From JADKHC01 sp047600805 (lineage in GTDB: Bacteria; Verrucomicrobiota; Verrucomicrobiia; Opitutales; Opitutaceae), in the NCBI GenBank assembly GCA_047600805.1, contig JASGKG010000001.1, positions 1,488,001 to 1,552,000 on the forward strand: a stretch of DNA of 64,000 nt, in the 5' to 3' direction. This document shows, piece by piece, positions 29,312 to 39,100 of the stretch (position 1 is its first letter; each line of letters starts with the position of its first letter). Position numbers and translations under genes: made by a program. The notes below the pieces were generated by a model that was given only the letters and a program-made list of their open reading frames with translations, was not told the origin of the DNA and searched no databases.

Positions 29312-30286
29312 ATGAAAACTCGTCGCGATTTCGTAAAGACCAGTCTCGCTGTTGGCGCTACTCTTTCCCTCGCCAATATCAATTCCCTTTTCGGCGCCGA
29401 GCTGAAGCCAGACGCGCCTCCTTCGCAGGAACCAACGTCACCCACCCAACAGAAGTCCGCACGCCCGCTCGGCCCCAAGCCGCTGCTTGTGGCGGTACGC
29501 GATGGCGAGCGCGTGGCGATGCTCGACAAAGCGCTTGCGGAGCTCGGTGGAATCGCGCGTTTCGTCAAACCGGGCCAAACCGTCGTGATCAAACCGAACA
29601 TCGGATGGAACGCGACGCCCGAACGCGGAGCCAACACCCACCCCACGATCGTCGCTCGACTTGTCACCGTGTGTCTCGCTGCAGGAGCAAAATCCGTGAG
29701 TGTCTTCGACAACACCTGCGATGCTTGGCGCGAAACCTACGTCAACAGCGGCATCGAAAAAGCCGCGCAGGATGCCGGGGCCGTCGTCGTCAGCGGCAAA
29801 GATGAAACTCTCTACCGCCAAGTCGAAATACCTAACGGCGTGAAACTGAAGAGCGCGAAGATTCACTCGCTCATCTTGGACAGTGACGTGTTTATAAACG
29901 TACCCGTTCTGAAACATCATCACTCGACCCAGATGACCGCCTGCATGAAGAACCTCATGGGCGTCGTTTGGGACCGCGGAATCTGGCACCGCACGGACTT
30001 GCATCAGTGCATCGCCGACATCCTCACTTTGAAACAACCCGCTTTCAACGTGATCGACGCCTACCATCCGATGGTGCGCAACGGCCCCCGGGGAAAGTCG
30101 GTGGAGGACTGCGTCGAAATGAAGGCGCTCCTCGCTTCGACCGACATTGTCACCGTCGATGCTGCCGCAGCCAAATTGCTCGGGCATAACCCCGGAACAA
30201 TCACCCACGTGAAGATCGCACACGAGATGGGGCTCGGTCGCATGGACTTGGAAAACGCCGACATTCGTCGCCACAAGCTCGCCTAA
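29312..30286 (+). CDS. DUF362 domain protein with twin-arginine signal
   Basis: 324 residues. The N-terminus (TRRDFVKTSLAVGATLSLA) is a twin-arginine signal, so the protein is probably exported folded, perhaps with a cofactor. The DUF362 domain follows: VVIKPNIGWNATPERGANTHP, a VFDNTCDAWRETYVNSGI loop, VPVLKHHHSTQMTACMKNLMG and the C-terminal DIVTVDAAAAKLLGH. DUF362 proteins are often fused to ferredoxin domains; here the iron-sulphur part is a separate gene three bases downstream. The biochemical role is not established; a redox or reductase role is inferred from that partner. The region upstream (29079-29311) contains no other gene. Confidence 0.9.
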   Translation: MKTRRDFVKTSLAVGATLSLANINSLFGAELKPDAPPSQEPTSPTQQKSARPLGPKPLLVAVRDGERVAMLDKALAELGGIARFVKPGQTVVIKPNIGWNATPERGANTHPTIVARLVTVCLAAGAKSVSVFDNTCDAWRETYVNSGIEKAAQDAGAVVVSGKDETLYRQVEIPNGVKLKSAKIHSLILDSDVFINVPVLKHHHSTQMTACMKNLMGVVWDRGIWHRTDLHQCIADILTLKQPAFNVIDAYHPMVRNGPRGKSVEDCVEMKALLASTDIVTVDAAAAKLLGHNPGTITHVKIAHEMGLGRMDLENADIRRHKLA

Positions 30287-30289
30287 TTT

Positions 30290-31903
30290 GTGCGGCACAA
30301 TCTTCTCAAATTTGGGCGCGTTGCGCTCGCGATTCTTGTCTTTAGCGGGCTCACGATCGCGTTTGTCGATTTTCGCGGGTTTTCCCCCAAGATGTTGGGC
30401 CACGTTCTTGCACATGCGCAATTCGTGCCAGCACTCGTCAGCGTTTTCGCAGGCGGCGTTGGCGCGGTGATTCTCACGGGCGGAATTGTTGCCGCAGCTC
30501 TCATCGGTCGGATTTACTGCTCCGCGATTTGTCCGCTAGGAATCCTGCAGGATATCGTACTTCGCGCAAAGCATTGGTTCAGCCGCAAAAAGCGGTTCCT
30601 ACCCTATTCAAAAGCGTTCAACAAGGTCCGCCAGGTTTTCCTCTGGGGAGCAGTTGTGGCCTGCCTCGCTGGATGGGTGGGATTCACGCTTTCTCTCTTG
30701 GACCCTTACAGCAATTTCGGACGGATCGTCTCGATGCTCTTCCGTCCGCTTCTCACCGTTGCGAACAACGCGATTGTAGGCACGGCGAACGCCTGGGGCT
30801 TCCAGAACCTTTACCGCGTCGATCCCGCGTGGGCCAGTGCCGGGCTTCTGATTTTCCCCGCCGCGTTTTTGACGGTTATCGTCGTGATGTCTGCCCTGCG
30901 CGGTCGACTCTACTGTAACACCGTTTGCCCCGTCGGCACGGTGCTGGGATTTGTTTCTCGATTCGCAGCTTTCCGCATCACGATCGACAAAAATGCCTGC
31001 ACGAAATGCGGCGATTGTCTGCGTAGCTGCAAGGCTCAATGCATCGATCTCCGCAATGGTGAGATCGACGCCTCACGCTGCGTCGCTTGCTATAATTGCA
31101 TCGGCGCGTGCGAGGAGCATGGAGTTAAATATCGTTTTAGCTGGTCGCCTAACCCTAAACCCTCTGGCAGCACCAAGGGTTCACCCACCAACCCTGCCAA
31201 GCGCGATGCCGCCACAGATCTGGATCGCCGCAATTTTCTCGGAGCGGTGGCGAGTGGAATTTTGGGAACCACGGCGCTCGCCGCTATCGCACGTGCCGAA
31301 CCAAAGTCACCAGAAACCTCCACATTGGCTCAGCAAGGCGCTGCCAGCCGCGCCGTTTGTCCGCCGGGCTCGCAAAGTGTCAGCCGTTTTCTCGACCAGT
31401 GCACAGGGTGCCAACTCTGCGTCAGTGCCTGCCCCACTCACGTGTTGCAGCCCGCGCTCATGGAATACGGCGTCGAGGGCATTTTTAAACCTCAGCTCAA
31501 ATACTCTTCGGCGTATTGTCTTTTTGAATGCAATCGCTGCGGCCAAGTCTGTCCGGATGGCGCTATAGAATTGCTCGATTTGGCGAAAAAACAAACGGCG
31601 CAGATCGGCGTGGCCGACTTTTATCAATCGAGATGTGTCGTAGAAATTAACGGCACCGATTGCGCCGCGTGTTCCGAACACTGCCCAACCAAGGCGGTGA
31701 CAACTGTTCCGTTCCGGGAGAATCTACGTTTGCCCGTTCTGAATCAGAAATTATGCATTGGCTGCGGCGCCTGTGAGTACGCCTGCCCAGTTCGTCCCGT
31801 GAAAGCGATCGTAGTCACCGGTCGGTCAGTCCACGCAGAAGCTGAAAAGCTCGTGGAAAAAAAGGCCACGGCGCCCGTGCCAACGGGCGAATTTCCGTTC
31901 TGA
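30290..31903 (+). CDS. Membrane polyferredoxin (NapH-like) with a mid-chain twin-arginine motif and C-terminal ferredoxin domains
   Basis: 537 residues from GTG 30290. About four membrane helices (roughly 11-30, 45-73, 115-138, 180-202) carry the two NapH-type CxxxCP motifs (IYCSAICP near 76 and LYCNTVCP near 208). A first ferredoxin pair follows (CTKCGDCLRSC about 237; CVACYNCIGAC about 264). At about 312-336, DRRNFLGAVASGILGTTALA is a second twin-arginine-like signal. After it come further clusters (CTGCQLCVSACP about 371, CNRCGQVCP, CSEHCP, CIGCGACEYACP about 489). The protein looks like NapH and NapG joined, an electron relay from quinol to a periplasmic acceptor. Three bases after the DUF362 gene; convergent with the next gene. 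Confidence 0.9.
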   Translation: MRHNLLKFGRVALAILVFSGLTIAFVDFRGFSPKMLGHVLAHAQFVPALVSVFAGGVGAVILTGGIVAAALIGRIYCSAICPLGILQDIVLRAKHWFSRKKRFLPYSKAFNKVRQVFLWGAVVACLAGWVGFTLSLLDPYSNFGRIVSMLFRPLLTVANNAIVGTANAWGFQNLYRVDPAWASAGLLIFPAAFLTVIVVMSALRGRLYCNTVCPVGTVLGFVSRFAAFRITIDKNACTKCGDCLRSCKAQCIDLRNGEIDASRCVACYNCIGACEEHGVKYRFSWSPNPKPSGSTKGSPTNPAKRDAATDLDRRNFLGAVASGILGTTALAAIARAEPKSPETSTLAQQGAASRAVCPPGSQSVSRFLDQCTGCQLCVSACPTHVLQPALMEYGVEGIFKPQLKYSSAYCLFECNRCGQVCPDGAIELLDLAKKQTAQIGVADFYQSRCVVEINGTDCAACSEHCPTKAVTTVPFRENLRLPVLNQKLCIGCGACEYACPVRPVKAIVVTGRSVHAEAEKLVEKKATAPVPTGEFPF

Positions 31904-31909
31904 CGGCCC

Positions 31910-34174
31910 TTACCGCTGCAGGGCCATTCCGATCAGATCTACTCCGTCCGGCAGCTTTCCGTTGCTGGCGGCCAGCGCGATTTCCCGGCAACTGCGGTGA
32001 TCCGTCTTGCCCGTTCCAAGGATCGGGACCGCTTCCAGCCGAAGAATCGTTCTAGGTATCCATAGGTTCGGCAAACCGGCGCGGACGAGCGTGTCGCGAA
32101 CTTGTTCTACCGTGATATCCTCCGTGGTCAGCAGCACCAAAGACTCTCCACGCGCGGGATCTGGCACGGTCGTAAGCACACCTTTCGGCGCCTCCAATTG
32201 ATCCCAGCCCAAGCCTTCCGAGAGTTTTTCTTCGATGGTGGCCAGCGGCACCATTTCGCCCGCGATCTTCGCAAAGCGCGAAAGGCGTCCCTCAATGTAC
32301 AAAAAACCTGCTTCGTCGAAACGCGCCAGGTCGCCGGTCACGAGCCAGCCGTCGCGAAACGCAGCGGCCGTCTTCTCAGGATCGTTCAAGTAACCGGTGA
32401 AAACGTTTGCGCCCCGCAGCAGCAGCATTCCCGTTTCCGTCAACGGCAAGTCGTCGTGTGTATCGGGATCAATGATACGGGCGGTGAGACCCGGCAGCAT
32501 GCGACCGACCGAGCCCAGGCGTTTGCCAGGCTGGTATTCCGCCGTTTCAATCGTCAGCGGAGGATCGGGCTGATTGACGTTGGCTACGGGTGTTGTCTCG
32601 GTCATCCCGTATCCCTGCATCAGTTCGATATGGAGATTATCCATGAACGCGTCGTGGAGTTCGAGGGGCATTTTTTCCGCTCCTGACACGACAAGCTCGA
32701 GCGAGCGCAATTCACCTGGCTCTGCTTTTTTCAACAAGGGCCGCAGAAACGACGGCGCGCCGATCAGCACGGTGGCAGATTCGTCACGAATCGCGTCGAT
32801 GATCTTTCTTGTATCCAGCGGGCTCGGGACGGTGATCGTCCGACAGCCGCGCAACATCACGTACCAAACCGTTATGGTTGAACCAAAGCTGTGAAACACG
32901 GGCAGGCATGCCAAAATCGTCGCGGAGTCCGGAAGAATCGATAGCGAGGAAATCTGCCAGCAGTTGGCCAAGATGTTGCGATGGGTCAACACCACGCCCT
33001 TTGGTTCGCCCGAACTACCGCTCGTAAACAAAAGCCCGGCTTCTTCGTCGCCGCCTTTTTTCGGAATTCCGAGCAGAACCGGCAGAAGTTGGTTTGGTAG
33101 CACGCGAGCCAGGACCATCCAGCACAGAATACGCGGCTTGCCGACGGCGAGAATCTCGTCTTTCACGTCCAGCGTCTTCGTTGGCCACGGAAACTGCGGG
33201 AACTTGGACTTCATCGCCTCGGCAGAAATGACCGTAGAAATTCCTGCCATCGCGATACTCGACTCCACCGCACTTCGCCCGGCGGTGAAGTTGAGGTTGA
33301 CCGGTATTTTGCCTGCACAAACCACTGCTAGATTGGCAATGGAAGCACCTGCTCCTGGTGGAAGCACGATGCCGACTCGTTTCTCGGGAATGTTTTTCCG
33401 AATACGGCGTGAGAGCGCTGCGGCCACCGCTAACAGCCGGCCTGCGGTCAGAGCTCTCCGCTCCGTCGTGCGGTCCACGAGCTCGACGTGCCCTGGGCGT
33501 TTCGCGAGCGAGCGCACCACTTCTCTGCCAAGATGCCGCTGTAGCACGGGACGCTCGTTAAAAGCGACTGAGCCAAGATCAAGTAGTTCGCGCCTGACTC
33601 GCGCAGCGTTGGCTAGTTCGGGAGCAATCGGTCCGCCGATGCACACACAAACGTGCGTGGGTTTCAAACGTGGCGATTTGAAAAGGTAGCGGCTTCCAGA
33701 AAACGAAAAAACCGAACCCCAAATTCCGTCATGCGCAACCGGAACGACCGGCACGCCCGCCTTCCGCGCGACGAGTTCAAACCCGCGGCGGATCTCCATG
33801 AGCTGCCCCGTGCGAGAAATGTCTCCTTCAGGAAAAATGCAGACCGCTTCGCCTGCTTTGAGCGCTTTGAGCACCCGCCGAGTGCTGTCCAGCGGCGCTT
33901 GAGGCGAAATCACGATGGCTCCGCTGTAACGCAGCGCCCGTTCGAAAAACCAATTTTGACGAAGCCGTTCGTACGCTACGAAACGAAGGCGACGGCGGCA
34001 GGCAATCTGAAGGATGATCGCGTCGACGTATGAGAGATGGTTGGGCAAAACCAAAACTCCGCCCTCAGCCGGGATATTTTCACGACCAATCACTTTCACC
34101 CTATAAAGGGCGAGCGAGAGCAGACCGACGAGGACTTCGAGCGGCCACGGAAGAAGCGAACGGCGTAAAGACAT
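31910..34174 (-). CDS. Bifunctional acyltransferase / acyl-ACP synthetase (Aas-like)
   Basis: 754 residues. Residues 1-200 are a PlsC acyltransferase: NHLSYVD (the HX4D motif at 46-51), FPEGDISRTGQ near 114 and VPVVPVAHDG. Residues about 230-750 are an AMP-forming acyl-adenylate enzyme: the P-loop LLFTSGSSGEPKG (about 381-393), GYGMTETTP, the YxxGD-type Asp in GWLVTGDLARFDEAG and GTGKTDHR with the catalytic Lys near the end. E. coli Aas, the classic example, re-acylates 2-acyl-lysophosphatidylethanolamine using fatty acid and ATP. Length and order match Aas (719 residues). A membrane-associated phospholipid-repair or fatty-acid uptake role is likely. The E. coli lplT permease partner is not next to it. 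Confidence 0.88.
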   Translation of the reverse strand: MSLRRSLLPWPLEVLVGLLSLALYRVKVIGRENIPAEGGVLVLPNHLSYVDAIILQIACRRRLRFVAYERLRQNWFFERALRYSGAIVISPQAPLDSTRRVLKALKAGEAVCIFPEGDISRTGQLMEIRRGFELVARKAGVPVVPVAHDGIWGSVFSFSGSRYLFKSPRLKPTHVCVCIGGPIAPELANAARVRRELLDLGSVAFNERPVLQRHLGREVVRSLAKRPGHVELVDRTTERRALTAGRLLAVAAALSRRIRKNIPEKRVGIVLPPGAGASIANLAVVCAGKIPVNLNFTAGRSAVESSIAMAGISTVISAEAMKSKFPQFPWPTKTLDVKDEILAVGKPRILCWMVLARVLPNQLLPVLLGIPKKGGDEEAGLLFTSGSSGEPKGVVLTHRNILANCWQISSLSILPDSATILACLPVFHSFGSTITVWYVMLRGCRTITVPSPLDTRKIIDAIRDESATVLIGAPSFLRPLLKKAEPGELRSLELVVSGAEKMPLELHDAFMDNLHIELMQGYGMTETTPVANVNQPDPPLTIETAEYQPGKRLGSVGRMLPGLTARIIDPDTHDDLPLTETGMLLLRGANVFTGYLNDPEKTAAAFRDGWLVTGDLARFDEAGFLYIEGRLSRFAKIAGEMVPLATIEEKLSEGLGWDQLEAPKGVLTTVPDPARGESLVLLTTEDITVEQVRDTLVRAGLPNLWIPRTILRLEAVPILGTGKTDHRSCREIALAASNGKLPDGVDLIGMALQR

Positions 34175-34363
34175 TTGAAAGCGACGCGCTAGACGAACGA
34201 GCTACGAAAAAATCACAATCAAAACCGAGGTGTTTCCGGGGAAACTGAGTGAGGTTAACAACGCGCTTTTTCGAAAGACAGGGATGCTGGCGACATCGCG
34301 TAAATTGAAAATTTTCCAGGAAATCGCAACGTCTGACTTTAGGCGTAAAGACCGCTGTTTTCC

Positions 34364-35014
34364 CTAGGGGGCGCCGGCTTCAGGTTTCCGCCACCCTCGC
34401 ACATCGTCAGCCAAGGCGCGGAATCCAGGGAAGTCATTCTCCAGCCGACGCGTGTCGCGAGCGTGCCTCCGCGCCTCAATCAACGCACAGCTTATTTCAT
34501 GAGGGAGCGAGGGGCGTTCAGTGCCGTAAACGCGCAATTTTAACTCGTGCCGGAGATAAGGCGCCTTGCCAGCTGCCTGGCCGTTCAGCCAGGCCATTTC
34601 CGTCACGGCTGCATCTCGGCCACAGAGGTACCAACCCTCGATCGCCGGCACCGCGACACCTACTCCTCGCAACACGCGTTGACGGCCTCGGGCAGGAGGC
34701 AGTCGCTTTACGGTCTGTCGATGAACGGCTCGCAACTGACAAAGTCGGCAGTGCGGATGAAAATATCCAGGCGCTTCGTGAACGTCGGTATGGACAACGG
34801 AGTCGTCAGCATCGACCACGACCGCGAGCCCTTCAGCATCGGTGTTGAAGTGCAAATGCCTCAAGACTGCTGGCATCACTTGCGCCACGGAGGGCCAGCC
34901 GCGGGCCCGCAAAGACGACTGCACCAGCTGTATTGGTTCACCCAGTACACCCTCAATTAAAACGCGAAGCGCAGCTTCGTCGGCCGGAGACTCACTGAGG
35001 ATCGCGAGCTTCAT
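34364..35014 (-). CDS. TOPRIM-like / DUF4276-type protein paired with an ATPase
   Basis: 216 residues. The N-terminal strand-loop-helix ILSESPADEAALRVLIEGVLG supplies the acidic residue of a TOPRIM-like core (Glu8), and LAVVVDADDS gives the DxD pair (Asp68, Asp70). PAIEGWYLCGRDAAVTEMAW matches the later conserved Glu-x-Trp helix seen in DUF4276/RloB-like families. These proteins are thought to be metal-dependent nucleases or nucleotide-processing proteins. The C-terminus is basic and helical. The gene follows the ATPase gene by 46 bases on the same strand. In OLD-like, AriAB-like and related systems, such an ATPase works with a TOPRIM nuclease, so a defence role is plausible but not shown. 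Family assignment is by pattern only. Confidence 0.65.
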   Translation of the reverse strand: MKLAILSESPADEAALRVLIEGVLGEPIQLVQSSLRARGWPSVAQVMPAVLRHLHFNTDAEGLAVVVDADDSVVHTDVHEAPGYFHPHCRLCQLRAVHRQTVKRLPPARGRQRVLRGVGVAVPAIEGWYLCGRDAAVTEMAWLNGQAAGKAPYLRHELKLRVYGTERPSLPHEISCALIEARRHARDTRRLENDFPGFRALADDVRGWRKPEAGAP

Positions 35015-35060
35015 GTCGCTAACATCGACACGGAGCCGAAAAAAGAATCATTCGCCAACA

Positions 35061-36068
35061 TCACCGCGGTTCCTCCGGCGACTTTTCTTGCGGCACCCCT
35101 CCCAAAATCCCTGAAAACCAAATGTCACCCAACGGCCCCTCACTGAGCAGCTCCTGATAATCGGGCCGATCTACTAACCGTTCGAAACGCGCCTCCTGCC
35201 CTTCTTTTTGCGCGATGACGACTTCGTCTGGATGGTCTTTGAAAAGATCCAACAAATACGGCGAGTGCGTAGTCGCCACGATTTGTACGGAGCGCCTGTT
35301 CTCGCCAAACGATTCCGGATGGCTCAGCCGGTAGAACGCGTCGCGAATATCACGGAGGAGACGCGGATGTATCCCCCGATCGATCTCCTCGATGCAGATC
35401 AGCGAAGGGGGCGTCGGATCAAACGCCAGCGTGAGGATCGCGATGGTGTAGAGCGTGCCTTGAGACATGCTGTCCGCGAGCACCCGTTCGCCGCCGATCA
35501 GCCGCGCAGCCAGAGCAACGCGTCCGTCGGATTGATGCACGAACTCAAGTCCTTCGAACTCCGTGAGCATGCGGCAAAACTCAGCTTCCAGTCGATCGAA
35601 GTCCGCGCGTTGGCCGTTTTTCCATCGCGCGAGCACAGCGGCCAGATTCGCGCCGTTTCCCGCAAGTTCACCGCCCTTGTCGTGAAACACCGGCTCGGCC
35701 ATGGCGTAGTGGTCAAAAAGGTAACTGCGAATCCGCAAAATCTCCGCCATGGCCTGAGACCACAATTCAGGCGACGGGCTGCTCACCTTCAACAGATCGC
35801 ACACGAAGTCGGTAGAGCACGACATCTTCACGCCAAGTTCTTCAAAAGGCGGTGCAAAACGAAAATCGATTTCCGGGCTCGCGATCGGCGGCACCGTGCC
35901 GTGCGCATCGCGAATCGGCAGCTTCGTGAGCCCGCGCAGATGCAACAGTGCCTGGATCAGGCTCGTCTTCCCCGAACCATTAGGCCCCACCACGAGATTA
36001 AACGGCGACAGTGTCAGGCTCGTGTTCCGCAGAGCCTTGAAGTTGCGAAATGTGATGGTGGAAATCAC
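35061..36068 (-). CDS. AAA/ABC-type ATPase of the SMC/OLD-like class (AAA_21)
   Basis: 335 residues from GTG 36068. ISTITFRNFKALRNTSLTL is the usual N-terminal beta hairpin of this class. Walker A is GPNGSGKTS (28-36). The ABC signature is ADSMSQGTL (about 198-206), Walker B LICIEEIDRGIHP (about 223-235), and the H-loop IVATTHSPYLLDLF (about 263-276). There is no long coiled coil, so it is a compact recombination/repair-like ATPase rather than an SMC. The C-terminal GPLGDIWFSGILGG tail is of the type seen in predicted ATPases that sit beside DUF4276-like genes. It is followed by the TOPRIM-like gene after 46 bases. An ATP-driven sensor or loader for that partner is the likely role. Confidence 0.88.
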   Translation of the reverse strand: MISTITFRNFKALRNTSLTLSPFNLVVGPNGSGKTSLIQALLHLRGLTKLPIRDAHGTVPPIASPEIDFRFAPPFEELGVKMSCSTDFVCDLLKVSSPSPELWSQAMAEILRIRSYLFDHYAMAEPVFHDKGGELAGNGANLAAVLARWKNGQRADFDRLEAEFCRMLTEFEGLEFVHQSDGRVALAARLIGGERVLADSMSQGTLYTIAILTLAFDPTPPSLICIEEIDRGIHPRLLRDIRDAFYRLSHPESFGENRRSVQIVATTHSPYLLDLFKDHPDEVVIAQKEGQEARFERLVDRPDYQELLSEGPLGDIWFSGILGGVPQEKSPEEPR

Positions 36069-36129
36069 GAACGAACCCTAGGACGATTTCTCACCAACGG
36101 CCAGCTTTCAATCCGCAGGCACTGATGGC

Positions 36130-39100
36130 TCACTTCCCAAAGAGATTGCTCAGCGGCCCGGCGGAATTACTCAGCAGTTTCTGTAAAAAAAGATTGGTTA
36201 AAGCTTCGTTACCAATTTCGGAAAGCGTGCCGTCCAATTTGATAGGAGCAAACAGCGGGTAATATCCCAACGGGTCCGCCCCGCCCTGCAACATGCCTTG
36301 TTTGCCAAAGAGTTCGGCGATGTGCCCATGCGAGCTCAGGGAAATCTGGGCGGTAAGTGGCTGTTTCAACAAGGGAACGCCCTGTTGCTGAAGGATGGAG
36401 CCGTTGCCGTTCAAACGAATCGTCGGAGAGATCAGTGTGAAGTCCTGAACGTTCGTGAGAGCCGCAGCAGCGTCATGCGAAAGCTGGAGGTTTAATTGGT
36501 CAAAGGGGATCGCTGCCAGCAGAGAGGTTAGCTCCACCGCTGCAGAGGCGGCGCTCGCTGTCCGATTGCCACCGGCAAGCGCACCGACCGCACCCGTGAT
36601 GCTGCTTAGCAAGTTCCCCGACTTTCCTTGAAAGCGCTCGGCGAAAGAACTTGGCAGCGCCAGCCCGCGGAAGACTCCCCCGCGGCTCGTCATGTTCAGG
36701 TCAGCCTTGATCTTGCTCGCCAGCAAGGCCGCGTTCGGCGCCGAGCCTGAGAGCTTGCTGGAAACGTCAAATTTTCCTTCGACCGTCGGCGCTTTCTGCG
36801 GATTAGCCGCTTTGAAGAACGGCGCCGGGTCGAACCCCGTGACCGTTGCCGAACCATCAAACGTATACGGATCGGCCGCCTTGCCGTCGAAATTCATTTT
36901 ACCCTGAAGAGTGGCTTCGGCAGCACCACCAAACTCCGCTTTGATACCATCGATGGTGACGGTGCCGGCGTCGATCTTCACCAGTCCGTTCACGTTGCTC
37001 ACCTTTACGTCCGATGAGTAGACGATTTCCTTCAATGCGACTTTTAGCTGACCGGTGCAGGCATTCCAAAATGGAACGCGATCCGGCGCAGTCGACGTGG
37101 AACCGCCGTTTCCGCGGTTCTGCTCACCCTTAGGAGCTTTGGCTGGTTGGGTGGCTGGCTGGTTCTGTGTCGGCCGCAACGCGGCAGCCAGCGCCTGCAA
37201 CGGCTTTAGGTCCTGCACGTAGATCGTGTTGCTCACGACATCGGCTTCGATGTTGAGCCCGTTTGACTGGTCGATCCGAGCGCCGAGTTCCACATCGGAC
37301 TTTCGGCTGGCGGTGTCGAGAACGATCGGGACCTGCGCCTGAATTTTTCCATCTGGCTTGATATCCGCTCTTACGTTCGCCTGCAGCTTCGGCAGCTTTT
37401 CGACCTTTTCCGAAGAGAGATTCACCACTTCGATCGCCGCGGAAATCTGTTTCGTCCCATCCAAATTCGCAGAAAATTCCGTTTTGACGACGCCGCCGTT
37501 CAAAAGACCAGCGTAGTCTCTGGCTGCTGGTTGGGCCAGCAAGGCGGGCAGATTGGCTTCGAACTGCCCCGCTACCTTGATCGGCTCGCCTGAACCTGCG
37601 GGCTGGCCGGCCTTGAAGTTTGCCATGACGAGCGTGGCCGGACCGCTGCGCGCCACGAAGTCCGCCACCTCGACTTGCCAGCCTTGTTGGGAAGAGTCGG
37701 CCGCCACTTTGATCGAAAGCTCCACCGCCCGCACCAAAGGCCTTCCCGCTTGGGCGAGACTCAAATTACTGATCGAAATTGGAGCTGACGGACGGATAGC
37801 GAAGCCGTCGTTGCGCGCACTCGCGAAAAATTCGCCCCGCACATCATCCCCCGAAATCGCCACGTCTTTAACCAACGGCTGTATCCACGTCAGTGGCAGC
37901 CCGTGCAGGGTGAGCCGCAACAACTCCGCCGAGGCGTCGTTCACTTTGATGGTTCGTGCCTTTAGGTCGTACTCAAATTTTTGAAGCGCCTGGACGGAGG
38001 CTATCGGTTTGTTGCCGGCCACGCTGGCTGCAAAGCGTTCAACGCGGAGCGCTGAGCCCTGTTTTAGCAGGTCAAAATCAAGCTGGGTGCGGATTTTACC
38101 TACGGCGGCCAGTTGTGGAAGGAGCACCGCGAGTTGCTCCGCTGTGGCGTCAATCGTTCCACCGGCGTGAACGGATTTGAACATGCTGTCCGATTCGAAC
38201 GCCCCCTCTCCCGTCGCCGCAAACACAGGCAACGCGAGCCCCAGCGCAAACGGCAATATGTCCTTGTTATCGACATCCAATTTCCATCGCCCCGAAAGAG
38301 ATGCTGCGCCAAACGGAAAGGCCGCATCCAATCTAAAGAGGTTTTTGAGCGCTCCGCCCACCTGTGTTTGGAGCGAGGCGACGTAGGATTCTCCTTTTGA
38401 TCCACCGTTCAGAACGATGGACGACTGAAGCGTAGCACCGTCTGGAAACTGTGAACCCGAGGCGCGCACCCGAGACTCCGCCGTGAACTTTTCGAACGTT
38501 CGCGGCGAGTCCATTCGCGCAACAACGGTGCTTTCGAATTCCAATTTCGATACCGGCGCCTGCGGATCGGGCAGCGATATTTGTGCAGAGCAAGTAAAAC
38601 GGCCTTCGCTCCCCACGCCTAAGTTGCCGCCGGTAATCCGCACCACTGCCCGTGCAGGCTCCTTGTTCGGCTCCACGCGGAAAAAAATTTCTCCCTCCAT
38701 ATCAATTTGATCGAGGGAAAAATCCACGGGCAAATTGATCAGCCGAAGCACACCATCGAAACTAAAATCTCGCGGGATACTCACAGCATTCGCGTCACCG
38801 GGACGTGGCTCCGAGCCAGAGGAATTACCTAAGCCAAGCGGCTTCCCGTCTGAGGATTTGGGCGCGGACAGATCAATACGCCAGCCTTTCGCCACCAGCC
38901 GTTTGACCGAAACGGTTTTTCCGGCCGCCGACATCAACGGCATTTCGATGAGCAGCGAGGGCATTTTCAGCGCGAATCCCGGCTTCTCGACAGCGATATC
39001 GGTGAGCTGCGTGACCTTGAGGCCTGCGTCAACCTTGCCAACGCCCGCCTTCATCTCGTGTTGCTCCGCGAGTACGCGGCGAGTCGCCCACGTCTGGACG

